Origin: Pelecanus crispus | Lineage: Eukaryota > Chordata > Aves > Pelecaniformes > Pelecanidae | Assembly: GCF_030463565.1 (NCBI RefSeq) | Contig: NC_134651.1 | Span: forward strand, 14,210,734 to 14,274,733 | Direction: 5' to 3' | DNA length: 64,000 nucleotides | Part shown: positions 40,731 to 52,658 of the stretch, piece after piece | Position numbering within the stretch: position 1 is the stretch's first letter | How the letters are laid out: the number at the start of each line of letters is the position of its first letter | Program-made: the position numbers and the translations under genes | The notes under the pieces: generated by a model | Databases searched by the model: none | What the model was told of the DNA's origin: nothing | What the model saw: only the letters and a program-made list of their open reading frames with translations

Positions 40731-43700
40731 GCCACGTGAATCAATTGAAAACAAGGGGCAAAAGAGAAGATAGACTTATTCTAGTGAGGCAAACAGGGAA
40801 AGAAATAGGTACTCTGGTACAGCCTAGGAAACATAGGCAGCTTCATAGCTCACATTTTACAGTCATTTCAATAACTGCAGTGTCTGAAAGACTTAAGTTC
40901 TTGTGACTTGCTTTACAAAACACATTCCTTTTCTAATGCTTACCTTATAGCTTTGGTCTACTAAAAATGCACTAATTAATTTCTTCCTGAAGTTAATACG
41001 GTCCTTCTAAAGTTATTCCTGTTGTCCACGAGAAATAAAGTTTTAAAAGAAAAAAAATCAGAACATCAGGTTTCTGTACTGCAGTTTGCAAAAGTGAGGG
41101 ATTAGAGGAATGGTGATGCTGCTGAAAATCTTTCTGCTCCCTGTCTGAATGGCTGCCTGAATCTTGAAAGAAGAAAAAAAGCAACAACAAAAGCCTAGAC
41201 CTTTAATTATAACCTAATCATCTTGATCAGAGCAATAAATATAACAAATGTGAGGCAAGTATGTGTGTGAGAGTGCAGGACAGAGAAAGGTTTAGGGCAA
41301 GGATCAGTGGAAAATCTTTAGAAATGATGTAAGAGAAAGCAAAGGCAGGGATTGGAGTTTGTAGCCTACAGCAGAGACTATAAAAACTCTGAAGCAAAGC
41401 TGAACATTAGGGATAAGTTAGGGGGAAGAACATAGCAGGACCATTAAGGTTGGAATTTCTTGTATCCAATGCAAGGTAAGAGGAGTGAGGACAGAGATGG
41501 GTTGGGGATGTTTTGTGTCTTCTGCTCTATTTACAGAAGCTTTCTTCACTTCTGTGCTTTCTTCCTTCTAATTTTTTTCAAGTTTTTTGTATTAACAGGC
41601 ATGCACAAGGTATACATGTGCCCATGTCTGATGGGAAAATACAGCTTCTTTTTCCAGTTTGAGATTAAGTTAAGATGCCTGTCACCTAGTATTTTTGGTG
41701 CTAAAACTGAACTAATAATATTCAGTGGAAACTTATTTCCTTCAGTTAATCAGCCAATATTTAAACAAGATGTGTTAGTGCATTTTACAACAGTGACTAG
41801 TTACTTTCACGCTTTTGCAGTGCTTTGCAGTAAACTGCTGTCTGTTTATATTGTTCTGAATTTTCCTCTGTATATGTTATTGTCAAATGCATATTACTTT
41901 TTAAAATAAGCTGAAGAGTTATGACAGGATAGTTCCTTTGCATTACTAAATACCATATGTGGTAGACAAGTTTGCTGCATGTAATATATTGTAAAACACA
42001 AGATAAATGATTTGGGGAAAGTTTTTAATTTATGGATCTGCAAAAGGATTTTATTATATCCCATATTAGATAAATGTTGATCCAGATTCCAGCACATTCC
42101 TGCAATAATAGAATAACCCTGCAGAAACATTCCTATACTAACAGAGTAATTATCATTACCCAGTGATCTGATTACTTCAGCTTTGTACCACTGTAAATGA
42201 AGGCAGACTGATTCAGTGATAGTCATTGTAATTTCTCCATTCTGGCTTCAAAACTATTTCACTGTTTCTTTTTGCTTTCTAGACTGGGGTCATATAAGTA
42301 AATACATGTGAATAACCTTTGGTTTAGCTGTCCAGAGGCTACGGTAAAGTTCAGAATCCACTAATATTTGAAGCACAAGCACAGAGTGCCTTTAGCTTTC
42401 CTTACTTGGCTTTTCAATTTGGAATGACTGTCCTCTCATGGGGAGTGAAGAGCTGAAAGCTGAGGAACCACGGGGACATTTTGTGCCCCTGCCCACTGAT
42501 TCAGGAAGTGTGGGGCAAATTATTACATTTATCTGTCTCTGCTCACCTGTATTCAAAATGCAGCTCAACCCACTTTTCTTGTAAAATACTTTGAATATCA
42601 TGAGGAATAACAGCCCAAATAAACCCCCAACCCCAAACCAAGCAAATCTATGGTGTAAGTGATGGGAAAACTGCAAAATATATCTGGCTGGACCAAGTGT
42701 TCTTCAGTATCTATAAATACCTTCCACACTGATTTCAGCAGATTAGGGCTTCCTTTTCACTCTTTGAATGAATGACAAGTGTACCTCTCTGGGCTTCTTA
42801 CATGGCAAATTAAAAACTCGAGCTATACAACAGTTGTATGAACTCTCTTGATTGACCTGACAAAGATTGCAAGTGATTGCATCTTTCCTTTTCAACCTAG
42901 AGAAACAGATTACTCTCTAATTTCTATTTGCAATGCACCTGCACCAAGCAATTGACTTTTATTCTTCAGTTAATGTCCTTGATCAGAACATTTAGAAAGT
43001 GTTTATCCAGTAAATCAACATCAGTGTTTGATTCTTGTTTTGTTAAGAAACTCCAATGCCATTATTGTCTCTTAAGAGCTTATCTTGAAGGCATGTCTTG
43101 AAGGATATTTTTACTAGACTTTGAAAGGCCTATGTCTTTGTATTGATAACATATTCTGATAATAAACTCTTCATACTGGGTATGAAGAACTTTCACTTAT
43201 CACTCCAGTGCTGTTAGGAAAGGAGATGATTTTTCTGAATGTAGAAAACCACAATATATTTCTTGATTTTTATTGATAGAAATGTTTCTTATTTTTACTT
43301 CAAATGCTGAAGATGGCACTCTAACAATGAACAGTTTTTTTCTTCTCATGCTAAAGATGAAGGAAGAAAGCTAAAGTTGTTAGAAATGTTAAGAAAAGTT
43401 GGCATGTTCAGTCAAGTACATATATAAATAGTGTAGGGTTGAGAGTTTGTTGGCAATGAAGAATAGTCTGATAATGTTTTGTTTTCCATTGTGCATACCA
43501 AGAATACTGTAGCTTGCTCAATTATCTCACTTAAGAAAGGTGGAAATTGGTTCTTCCCCTTAAAAGGTATTTTCTTATACTTCATAGCATCCTTCTTATT
43601 TAATAGTCTCTAGGCTTCTAGATGGGTTTTATGACTTATGTTTGTGTCTCCTACTTTTATGGTATTGATGTGAGTTTGGGGGTTTTAATTTCTAAAATCT

Positions 43701-46700
43701 GTTGCTAAAAATGGATTTATTACACAGTGTAGTCAGTTTTGCAAGATGTCTAACTTGTCTCCTTCCTGCCCATTCTAAGGAAAAGTGTCCTCATTTGTTC
43801 TTCATGGCCATTTGGTTTCATGCTCTTTATTTAAATGAAGAGATGAGGATCATGGCTGGCTGGTTTTCCACAAGTGTTTGTCCACCTTTGGCAGTGAGTT
43901 TTTTCCTGATCCATGCTTGTGTCTGTTAAGCAAATATACCACAGTAAGACTGTGTTCATTTGTATGCTTTCCGTACTCCACATGGGAACTAGAGGGCCAC
44001 ATTTTCAGCCTTTGTTCATATGAGCTGTGTGATTCCTGTGCTGCTCCCACAAAGGTTGTATCTTCCGTGGGGTTGTATCTTCCACAGGGTCAGTGCAGAG
44101 TCTAGTCAAGCGCCTGCAGGGATGAAGCCATTGCTGAATGAGTTTTATCTGAGTACAGGTGGTAGGAACAGTTGGATACTTGAGCATCCTCTGACCACAT
44201 CTGCATCTACCAAAAGCGCAGCTATCAGTACCTGAGTCAGCATTTACAATAGATACTTCAGTAAAATACAGGCAAAGATGACTGCCATGCTGATATGAAA
44301 ACACATCAGGACCAAACACTGGAACTCATATTGTTACAGTGAATGCAATTATTAAAATGAAGATTTTTGAATAGCAATGACTAATCTGAAATGCATTCTT
44401 GAGAAACCTTTAAGGAACTTCATTTTCAGAAAGTGGAATATCCTTGGCCTTGAAATACTGTCAGACAAAATGTTTCATTTGGGACACAGAAATACCAAGG
44501 CATTATCTCAAAATCACTAGTCTGATGCCTCTTGCATAAGTTCATGAATTTTAAGTTCTCTCTGGTTACATCGATTAAAAACCTACCTGCATCTATTTAT
44601 CTACATAGTTGGGAAACTGAAAATAGAGGGAAATTTACATTGTAGAAGTTGATAGTGCCTGTGCCATATATCTAATAGAATATATGACACTGTTTAAAAC
44701 TCTACACCTACTCCAGGAAACACATTATTAATAACATAAAGTGCCTGACACTGCTTACATTTCATTTTGCCACAGTGTCCCACGCCTCAATATCTTGCTT
44801 CAGTATCTTTTTAGAAAGCAGTATGTAAGAAATGCTCCATATCTCTTCTGTAGGATGAGAGCAAAAACACCACTCTAACCTATTTTTGGACTCTGCTTTT
44901 GTTTCTGAGGGTGGGATTTGTTTTGATTTTTCTCCCTTTTCTTTAATATTTACATGACTAGAAAATTACACTTGAGATATACACAGTCCCTCAGGAGTTT
45001 CTGAAATCACTAGGGCTGCTGGTATGGGCATATTTTTGGCTTTGTGGTAAATGAATATGCTCAGAGGATCTATCCTACAACTTTTAAAAGTAGGGCAAAT
45101 TTGTCTCAGTAAGAGTAGAAACTCAGAGCTTCACACAAGCTATTTACGAGTTGTTGTTTTTCTAAGATACTCATCCATCATACTTTTATTGGCCATAAGG
45201 TAGATTCCCATCAGGTGTCCAATCTGAGGCTGATGAGGCCAATGTTAGGACTCAATGGTACATTTGATTAAGATAGGTAGCAGCAGTTAATTTTCTATTT
45301 TGTGGCTTTGGAGCAGCAACAAAATACATCAGTAACTGGCTTGCAGACACAGCTGTGGTTTCCCCCAGCTGGTAGGAATCTGCATGGTATGAGAGATCCT
45401 CATGGCCAACAGGTGATGGAGGCTCACCAGTACCATCCCAGTGCTCCTATAGCAGGAGGAGTGGAGTTCTAATGGGCACTGCCAGGAGCTTCCCAGTGCC
45501 TATGGGGTAGTCATGCCTTGGCTCTGCATCAGGTCAGTTTGGAAGCATACAGTACAAAGCTTCAAGGGCTTCTGGGCTCAGCCACAACGTGCTTATTGCA
45601 AGAGCAAGGTCCTCATTTGCAGGTGAGCTTGGGCCTGTCCTGTGTTGGTGTTGCAACAAGAAGCAGAGCATAGTCATTGATATATAGTGGCAGTTGAAGT
45701 GAAAGATTGCAGTGCAAGGCATGATGTCTTGCCTCAGTTCTCTTGCTAACAGGCCAGCAAGAAAAATAAAGCTCTTGTGATTTATACTTGCAGAGTAATC
45801 TCCACAGTAATGTGAAATATGATAGTTCAAATGGGTAAGAACAATGACAGCTGTTACCGTTTTTGACAGGCAATGGGTTTGGAGCTTGGTGATGAATTGC
45901 ATGCTGTCTGGGGTTTGTTCAACCCACTTATCTTCAGGATGTTATTTTGTTTTTTGTTTTTTTCTTTAAAAGAAAAACATCTTTTAAGTCCTTTGGTTTG
46001 ATGTTGGAGACTTAACAGTTTCTGTTTGGTAAAGAATTTTGCTTTCTTGTGATCTTTTCTTGGAAAATGGCTCTGCACAGATTCCTAAGAAAAACTTTTG
46101 AATGTTTATCCTGCTTTGATAAGGTAGAATAATGTTCTCTCTTTTATCTTTAATTTTATTTTAATTGGACCTGCAACAAAGATACCTAATCCTATGAGGA
46201 ATTTTAGTTTTGACACATTTCAAGCTAAATATCACTAAAACACATAAATATGTCTGAATTTCAGACTTGGAATTACATTTAGTGAAGGGTAAACCATATT
46301 TTTTGTCAGATATCACCAGACTAGACCCTGAGATACTAAAGACATGGAATTATACCCTAGTCCTTTGACCTATCTCTATGAAATTGGTGGTGAAGAGTTT
46401 TCCAGAAGAAGGATGGAAATTCAATACAAGTGGGAAGCATGCATCTTGCAGAGGCCCATGTGGTTGTCAGAGCTTTGGTTGTTCTCCTTCAGTAACAAAT
46501 ACTGTCAAACCTCACTTTAGGTCTCTCTTGGAATGGGTCAAGGTGAAATGTGGATGGGGCGAAGCAATAACCAGTGCATGGCTGGGAAAGCCCCTTTTGG
46601 CAGAAGGGCTCTGCTTACCCAGTTGCAACAGATGAGCTCAAGGAGAAAAAAGCAACAATTGCTTATAACAAATAAGATCCTATGACATGGCTGAAGGTGG

Positions 46701-48043
46701 AAAGCTACGTCCCAGATTGGCAGAAGACAGTAGGATTTTAATTATGCTCATATAGTCCTCATTGCACCCTTAGTTTTGCAAACGCTTTTCTAGAGCTAAA
46801 CTGCTCCACTAGAACAAACCTGGTTCTTTCTCCTGCCTTGGTCATAACACTGCATGAAAATCAGCACGAAAGGATCTTGCTGGACTTAGTTTTGCTCCCT
46901 TTTAAACCAGTGACATTGCTTCTTAGCTACTCATGCCTATGGGAACTAGACCCAAGCTTTAAGTCCTTACAATTTCCTCTGCTTCTAATTTCACTGGCAT
47001 CGAGTTCTGACCAGTTAATCAAATGTCTTTTGTGTTGCAGGTGCCTTAATGTTTATTTTGATTAGTGTACCACTTGCTATTTTTAACTTTTTGGTCTTTG
47101 GGTTGAATGAATACTGGCACAGCACTTAAACTGTAATAAACGTGTGTTTTTAACCTTGCCATTTATTTTTATGTCTCTGTATCCAAATAATCAGGATGTG
47201 GTTACCTGTGAAGGTAGTAGACTACTACTTCAAATTTCAATGCACACCCACATACAAAAATATACATTGTAGAGGGTTACAGCTTTAAAAACACCAAGAC
47301 AGACCCTTGTCTGACTTTAATGGCTGTTGCCATCAGATTGGGAGACAGTGGTACTACCTGGCTTACTACTTTGCCTTTGTCCTTTGATCCAGTGAACTTA
47401 GTCTGCTGCCCCCCTACAGAATAACCAGCAGCTTTCTTCCTCACTGCTGATCTCTCATGGACAATATTTGAAAAAAAGGAGATATATAATGGGGTAACCA
47501 AATAACAGAAGCACATGTAAAATGTATTGAAAAAGCTAAGCAAGAAACAGAGTTTCAAGAAACAACACTACAAATGTTATATATTCACTTTTTAAAACTG
47601 AACACCTTTGTGGCTTTTCTCTTTTGTAATGTGGGAAAAAGTACAAAGCCAAATGTTTCTTACCATGTGTTTGCTGCCTGATCTAATGGGAAATTTTCTA
47701 CGCAGATGATAAAACAACTATCGTATATCACAGAAAAGTATTTATACATCCTTTATATTTCTGCTTTTGCCAAGTGGAGAGTCAGCAAAGAATGGCAGAA
47801 TCAGGCTTGAATTGTACTCTGGGGCAAGACCTGGAGACAAAGTAATCAGTAAATTGGTAGATACCTTTGGCACTAGAGGCCCCAGACTAGTTCTTATTAA
47901 CATCAGCTGAAATATTCCCACCTGGGTGAGTTGGAGGCACGTCAGGTTTTAAGAGCTAGATCCAAACAAGGGTTTAAACAATGTAGCCTACACCCACAGC
48001 CAAAGAAACCCCTGCAGGAAGCAGCTTCCTGATCCTGAGCCTC

Positions 48044-48638
48044 TGTTGTGGTTTAACCCCAGCCAGCAACTAAGTCCCACACAGCCGCTTGCTCTCTCCC
48101 CGCTGGTGGGATCGGGGAGAGAGTCAGAAGAATAGAAGTGAGAAAACTTGTGGGTTGAGATAAAGGCAGTTTAGGAGGTAAAGCAAAAGCTGTGCATGCA
48201 AGCAAAGCAAAACAAGGAATTCATTCACTACTTCCCATGGGCAGGCAGGTGTTCAGCCATCTCCAGGAAAGCAGGGCTCTGTCACACGTAACAGTTACTT
48301 GGGAAGACAAAATGCCATAACTGCGAATGCCCCCCCTTCCTTCTTCTTCCCCCAGCTTTATATGCTGAGCAAGACATCGTATGGTATGGAATATCCCTTT
48401 GGTCAGCTGGGGACAGCTGTCCCTGCTGTGTCCCCTCCCAACTTCTTGTGCACCCCCAGCCTGCTCACTGGTGGGGAGGTGTGAGAAGCAGAAAAGGCCT
48501 TGACTCTGTGTAAGCACTGCTCAGCAATAACTAAAACATCAGTGTGTTTCCAACATTATTCTCATCCTAAATCCAAAACACAGCACGATACCAGCTGCTA
48601 TGAAGAAAATTAACTCTGTCTCAGCTGAAATCAGGACT
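48044..48638 (-). mobile_element. Solo LTR of an avian endogenous retrovirus (ERVL-like)
   Basis: This is an about 595-bp element with no internal retroviral sequence beside it. Read on the minus strand it starts near 48,638 as (A)GTCCTGATTTCAGCTGAGA, runs through a TATAAA box (plus 48,357-48,362) and ends with GGGGTTAAACCACAACA at 48,044. It matches, from memory, an LTR family common in neoavian birds. The flanks gcctc (48,039-48,043) and gtctc (48,639-48,643) fit a 5-bp target duplication with one mismatch. The terminal TG at the minus-strand 5' end has mutated. No gag, pol or env remnant is present. It lies about 0.66 kb upstream of the first OSTN coding exon, in the opposite orientation. 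Confidence 0.85.
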
Positions 48639-49300
48639 GTCTCCCAAAACTTGACCCTCCCTGCATTATATAAAATTTCTATAGGCATCTGCAGTTCTGC
48701 AGCTGTGGCACATGATCAGAACTCCATCAGGCTGAGTGATGGATTCCCATGTAAGATTTTCGCAGTTGTGGGAGCTGGATAACTTTATTCCAGGATCCCA
48801 AGAAGATCCTGGAAGTTGTGGCTACCATTAAGTCATATTGAGAACTGGTGAAATGCAGCCTTGCTTTCAAAATGCTGATGGGGAGGTATGTGATTTCTTT
48901 AACAGCTTTAGGCATCTGTCCAGCATGTGGGGAGGTCAGGGTCAACCTGGGTGGCTGAGCCAAAGTCTGCCTGCTTACAAGTGAGTGTCTAGTTCATCTG
49001 GTTTTAACACAAATTTGCCTTCATTACTCATGCCACTGCAAGGACTGGCCCATTGTGCAGAAAGGAATTAAAGGATTTGCAGGGCTGTAAAGGAGCAAAG
49101 AGGAGGGACCTGCTTCTGCACCCAGAGGTGAAGGACACTATCTGTTTCTTATGCAATGACTCTGTAAGATAAAACATATAAACAGCCATGGGAACAGAAT
49201 CTCCCTTTGCTTTCACTTCTTAAAGACCTTTGGAGCGAGGTTCCTCTGGGAACTTGGGAATGCATCTGTGAAGCCATTAATAGATCATTCTCCTTTACAG
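48639..49300 (+). other. OSTN: Sequence just upstream of the first OSTN coding exon
   Basis: This stretch lies between the solo LTR and the osteocrin ATG. It ends in a splice acceptor, so at least its last part is intronic. No TATA box or exon is assigned. Confidence 0.5.
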
Positions 49301-49399
49301 ATGCTGCAGTTCCAGCTTGTTGTGGTGCATTTGGCCCTTGTGATTACCTTGCTGCAGTGGCACTCTAGCTCAGTGCTTCTCGCGGAGGCAGCGCCAGAG
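49301..49399 (+). CDS. OSTN: Osteocrin (musclin) precursor, first coding exon (signal peptide)
   Basis: This exon encodes residues 1-33 of a 133-residue precursor and carries the secretion signal. Residues 6-18 form an uninterrupted hydrophobic core (LVVVHLALVITLL). It is followed by W20, a small polar stretch and V25-L-L-A-E-A30, a plausible signal-peptidase site (not computed). The acceptor AG is at 49299-49300 after a short pyrimidine tract (tctcctttacag), and the donor is gag|GTAGGT at 49400. The exon ends in phase 0 and joins directly to 52235. The ATG is the first base triplet of the exon, so its upstream Kozak positions must come from an untranslated exon that I could not find. The frame stays open for 11 codons upstream, but that is intron and has no ATG. 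An M-L start with a hydrophobic leader resembles human osteocrin; the residues after the leader are not conserved. Confidence 0.93.
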
Positions 49400-52234
49400 G
49401 TAGGTGAATGTTTCTGGTGGTTGTCACATAACCCTGCTCTTCCTCTGGTTGTTCTTGGCCACAGAGTGTGGAAGACAGCACAGTCTCCAAATTGTGTTGG
49501 AAGGTGAACAATCGATATTGACTCTGTGAGGGCAAGGCAGGAGCAGTACAACTTCCCCAGTGAAAAGAGTGATGCAAAATGCATGGCTTTGGGAGGACAG
49601 ACAGAATTAAGTCTCACTCGGATTCATGCAACCTCTCCAGAAGCAGCATGGGATTTTCTGTATGCTAAACCATTGTCCAGTGACTTTGGATAGAGAACTT
49701 CCTGAAGAGGGGAACGAAGTGATGGGGGGGAGGGGAGCAAACTCTTCTAACACTGAAAGGAAGGTTTCATTCTTCTTCTTAAAAACAAATAATAGCATGA
49801 GAAGTCTGCAGCTTTCAGAAGCCATAAGAAGATCCCTGAGAGAAGATGACCTGCACAAAAGTTACAAATTAAAGTAGACAGAAGAGACAAGGAGAGGGAA
49901 GGAGCAAAGGAACTTGCCTAAGCTTGTGAAGGAAAGAAGTGGATCAAATGGGAGAACTGTCTCACATTTCATCCAGTACAATATGCAGAAGTTGCACCTG
50001 AAAATACTTCTGCTTCATTCTTTTTTTTCATGTCATTTTGACATAGAACATATCTGGCAGGAAAGGTGTTTATGTAACGGTTTCATGCCGTAAAAACATC
50101 AAGGATCTAAAAATTTAATCAAAGTAGCACTGTTTGGCTGTAGGGTCTTTACATAAGTTTTTAAGATCAGCTTAGAAGTTAGAGGCATCCTGAAGAATAC
50201 TGATGGATCCTTCTACCTTGCTGTCTGTCTTCAAGTGAGCATGCCCCGATTATACAAAACAGTATTTGTTATAGAAAATAGGGCTTGGGGGAACCACTCC
50301 CCACATTAGTGCTGCAGCAGCTGCTATTCTGATGCCACAAAGACCTGGTATCTTGTCCCTGTCAATAATAGATTTTTATGAAAAGAATATAAGAACAGAA
50401 CATCTTCCTGATCCAGCGACTTGTGCTGGACCAGGGCATGTTTTAGCTGCTGCTGGGCCTGAATTTGTCTTTGAAACAGTTTAAAATCTTGGTATCCATG
50501 ATGTCCTTTGGCAATGTATTCCACTCATCTGTGCTGTATTTAAAAGTAGCTCCTTATATTTATTTTAAATGCACCTTCTTGTGACTTAACTGGGTGGACT
50601 GGGGAGCTCTTTTTCTTGAGGAAAAAATTACAAATCTTTATTCACCTCTTTGCTGTTCGTAAGTCTATAAACCCTCCACTGTACCCCTGTCACCACAGTT
50701 ACCTCTTTGCTTATCTGTGAAGTTGTGCTTTGTTCAGTGGTTCACCATAAGAAAACTGTTGTCTACTTCTTATTATCATTTTAGCTGTCTCTTTACTTTT
50801 TACAATTCTATTATATCCTTTTTAAGACCAAGTAAGTGGGACTGCACAAAGTACTCAAGAGCAGAGGCTATTTTTTACTTTCTAGTTTCAAGTGTTATTG
50901 TAGATATTTATCCCCACCAACCAGAAGGGAGAGTTCAGTCTTTTTTAAAGGCGTAATTTTGTTGCAAACTTCTATGAAAATTTTATAACCCTGAATGGGA
51001 ACAGAAAGGATTGCTCAGTGCACTTGAGGCTCATAAAAAGTCAAGTCAGAGGACAATATGAGATCCTTTACAAAAGTATTAACAGTGCTACATCATTTGT
51101 GTGATCATTGTGGTCATGTGCTCCTCCTTATATAAAGATCATAGTTTTATAGACTCCATCACCAGTTATGACACCCATCAGTAGTGGGAAATGTCATCAC
51201 CACAACTATGGTGTGGACCGCAGTAAATACAAGCATATTACATCATGCATGTGATGGCTTGCTTTACATTTGTACTAAACCCACCGTGTATGAATAAGAA
51301 AGATAGTGGTGTGCTTTTAAAGAGAGAGGAAAACCTGCTTCAAGGCACATAATAAATGTTTTGGTTGGAAATTTTTATCTAATTCCATGAAGATCAATCA
51401 GAGCAAGAAGGCAAATATTTCATCTGAAGAAAGAATGATTTGAGCTTGACACCTGCTTTCATAGACTAGCTGCTGCCCTATATTTTTCTGTTATTTACAA
51501 AGCAAATATTTCACTTTGATTTGTTTCATTTTTCTCTTGATAGACCCTAATATTCTCAACTATTCCACATAGTGAAGTAGAGTTTGGTTTTGAAAAGGTG
51601 TTGAGCCTAATATCATAACTAAGGTTCAAAATGCTTAGTCAAAATTACTGTTCTTTCCTTTCCTCCTCCCCACGTAGTGTTACTGTATAAATTCTCTGAA
51701 TGTCAGTGCTGAGCAAGTTTATCTTGGGATATTTTTTGCATAACAATTATTTGTCAGCTTTGGATGAAAAGTTCTGTGTAAGTTTTCATTACTATTTATT
51801 AGCATTCTTTTAAAAAATGAAAATTAGTTTTCTGAAAAATATCAGGATGGATATTAGAGTGTAGTAATAGTGATTGCATTTTTAAAAAGGATTAAATTAC
51901 TCAGCTCATGCTATAGGTGATACTAATCACAGTGCTGGTGTAGTGGGCTGGCCTGCAAAAACAGGCTTTGTGAAGGAATACATTTTGATAATTCTTGCAA
52001 TAATAATGGAGGCGAGTTCAATTCTATCAAAAAAAAAAAAAATCCCAACCTCTTATGGCAAACTCCTGTGGGTGGAAAATGGCCACGTTTCACAGAAGGA
52101 ACTTTGTTGTAAAACATTGGCCCAGGTTTAGTATCCTAGTGATTATGTATTTATAAGACTGCTGCTGTGACACTGGTTGAAATGTTTTTTCTGGAACTTG
52201 AGCAGCAAACAAACATACCCCATTTCTTTTGCAG
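49400..52234 (+). other. OSTN: OSTN intron between the signal-peptide and propeptide exons
   Basis: This intron of 2,835 bp has GT-AG ends and phase 0. The only feature recognised inside it is an old minus-strand CR1 fragment at about 50,380-50,960. Confidence 0.9.
50380..50960 (-). mobile_element. Old CR1/L3-type LINE fragment
   Basis: This is diverged sequence matching, as I remember it, the antisense of sauropsid CR1 ORF2. Blocks occur in the expected order: a part resembling the lead-in found at 21,905, a run near 50,510 (tattccactcatctgtgctg), and finally the segment around 50,795-50,865 that reads back as the C-terminal RT-flanking region (acaattctattatatcc, then gggactgcacaaagtactca). 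No open frame survives. It lies in an OSTN intron, antisense to the gene. Confidence 0.6.
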
Positions 52235-52452
52235 CCTTTGGAGCCTTCTGCTGCTCTGGGCATGGGAGCACATCCCATTGTTGGCGAAGAGAAGTCAGCC
52301 ACCAACCTGGCAGCCAAACTGTTCCTTCTTGATGAGCTGGTTTCTCTGGAGAATGAGGTGACTGAGACCAAGAAGAAAAGAAGTTTCCCAGGATTTGGCT
52401 CCCCGATCGACAGGATTTCTTCAACCTCTGTGGATGCTAAAGGCAAACAGAG
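52235..52452 (+). CDS. OSTN: Osteocrin precursor, middle coding exon (propeptide and first natriuretic-like motif)
   Basis: This exon encodes residues 34-105 plus two bases of codon 106. Osteocrin is a secreted muscle and bone peptide. From family knowledge, it binds the natriuretic clearance receptor NPR3, spares natriuretic peptides from removal, and does not itself activate guanylyl cyclase. Residues 51-82 ([12 protein letters not shown], then [12 protein letters not shown], then ETKKKR) match the most conserved part of vertebrate osteocrin. K79-K-K-R82 is the proprotein-convertase site, so the mature peptide should begin at S83. F87-G-S-P-I-D-R-I94 is the first natriuretic-like motif, and G103-K-Q-R106 is a second basic site. 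The acceptor is ttcttttgcag before 52235 and the donor is cagag|GTAAAT at 52453. The precursor has no cysteine, so it cannot form the natriuretic disulfide ring, as is usual for this family. Residues 34-50 do not resemble the human protein. Confidence 0.96.
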
Positions 52453-52658
52453 GTAAATTCTTAGATGCTCCTACCAGTGATAAAGTTGGAAGAAGGCTTT
52501 TGGTAGGTATCCTGGATACAGATGGGTTAGCTTTAGCCACCAGCATTTTTACTGGTCGGTTGTGAGGTGCCTCTGATCAGGGTACCAGAATCTCTACAGA
52601 AACCAGTCTGGTTGCATGGTGTGTAACCCTTCAGCTGTGATGAATAATACATGCACTA

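Larger units (their letters stand above)
34550..48043. other. Gene-free stretch, probable OSTN upstream region or first intron
   Basis: There is no supportable coding exon. It contains the inverted repeat at 40,701, a poly-A at 37,891 and a T run near 39,033. The frame at 41,460-41,909 (149 codons) is hydrophobic and AT-rich and looks like chance. The untranslated first exon of OSTN may be here but cannot be recognised without transcript data. Confidence 0.5.

Noticed and set aside
41460-41909. 149-codon hydrophobic plus-strand frame as a membrane protein
   Set aside because: The Phe- and Leu-rich content follows from T-rich DNA. No topology pattern or family match is visible.
1-49300. Coding exons of GMNC or IL1RAP, upstream neighbours of OSTN in human
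   Set aside because: No frame resembles these proteins; they would be expected further upstream.
49268-49507. Continuous frame running through the osteocrin signal exon into the intron
   Set aside because: It starts at a GTG in intron sequence and passes the strong donor at 49,400. The spliced model gives the correct family protein.
52143-52424. Minus-strand 93-codon frame over the osteocrin exon
   Set aside because: It is antisense to a well-supported coding exon and shows no family.
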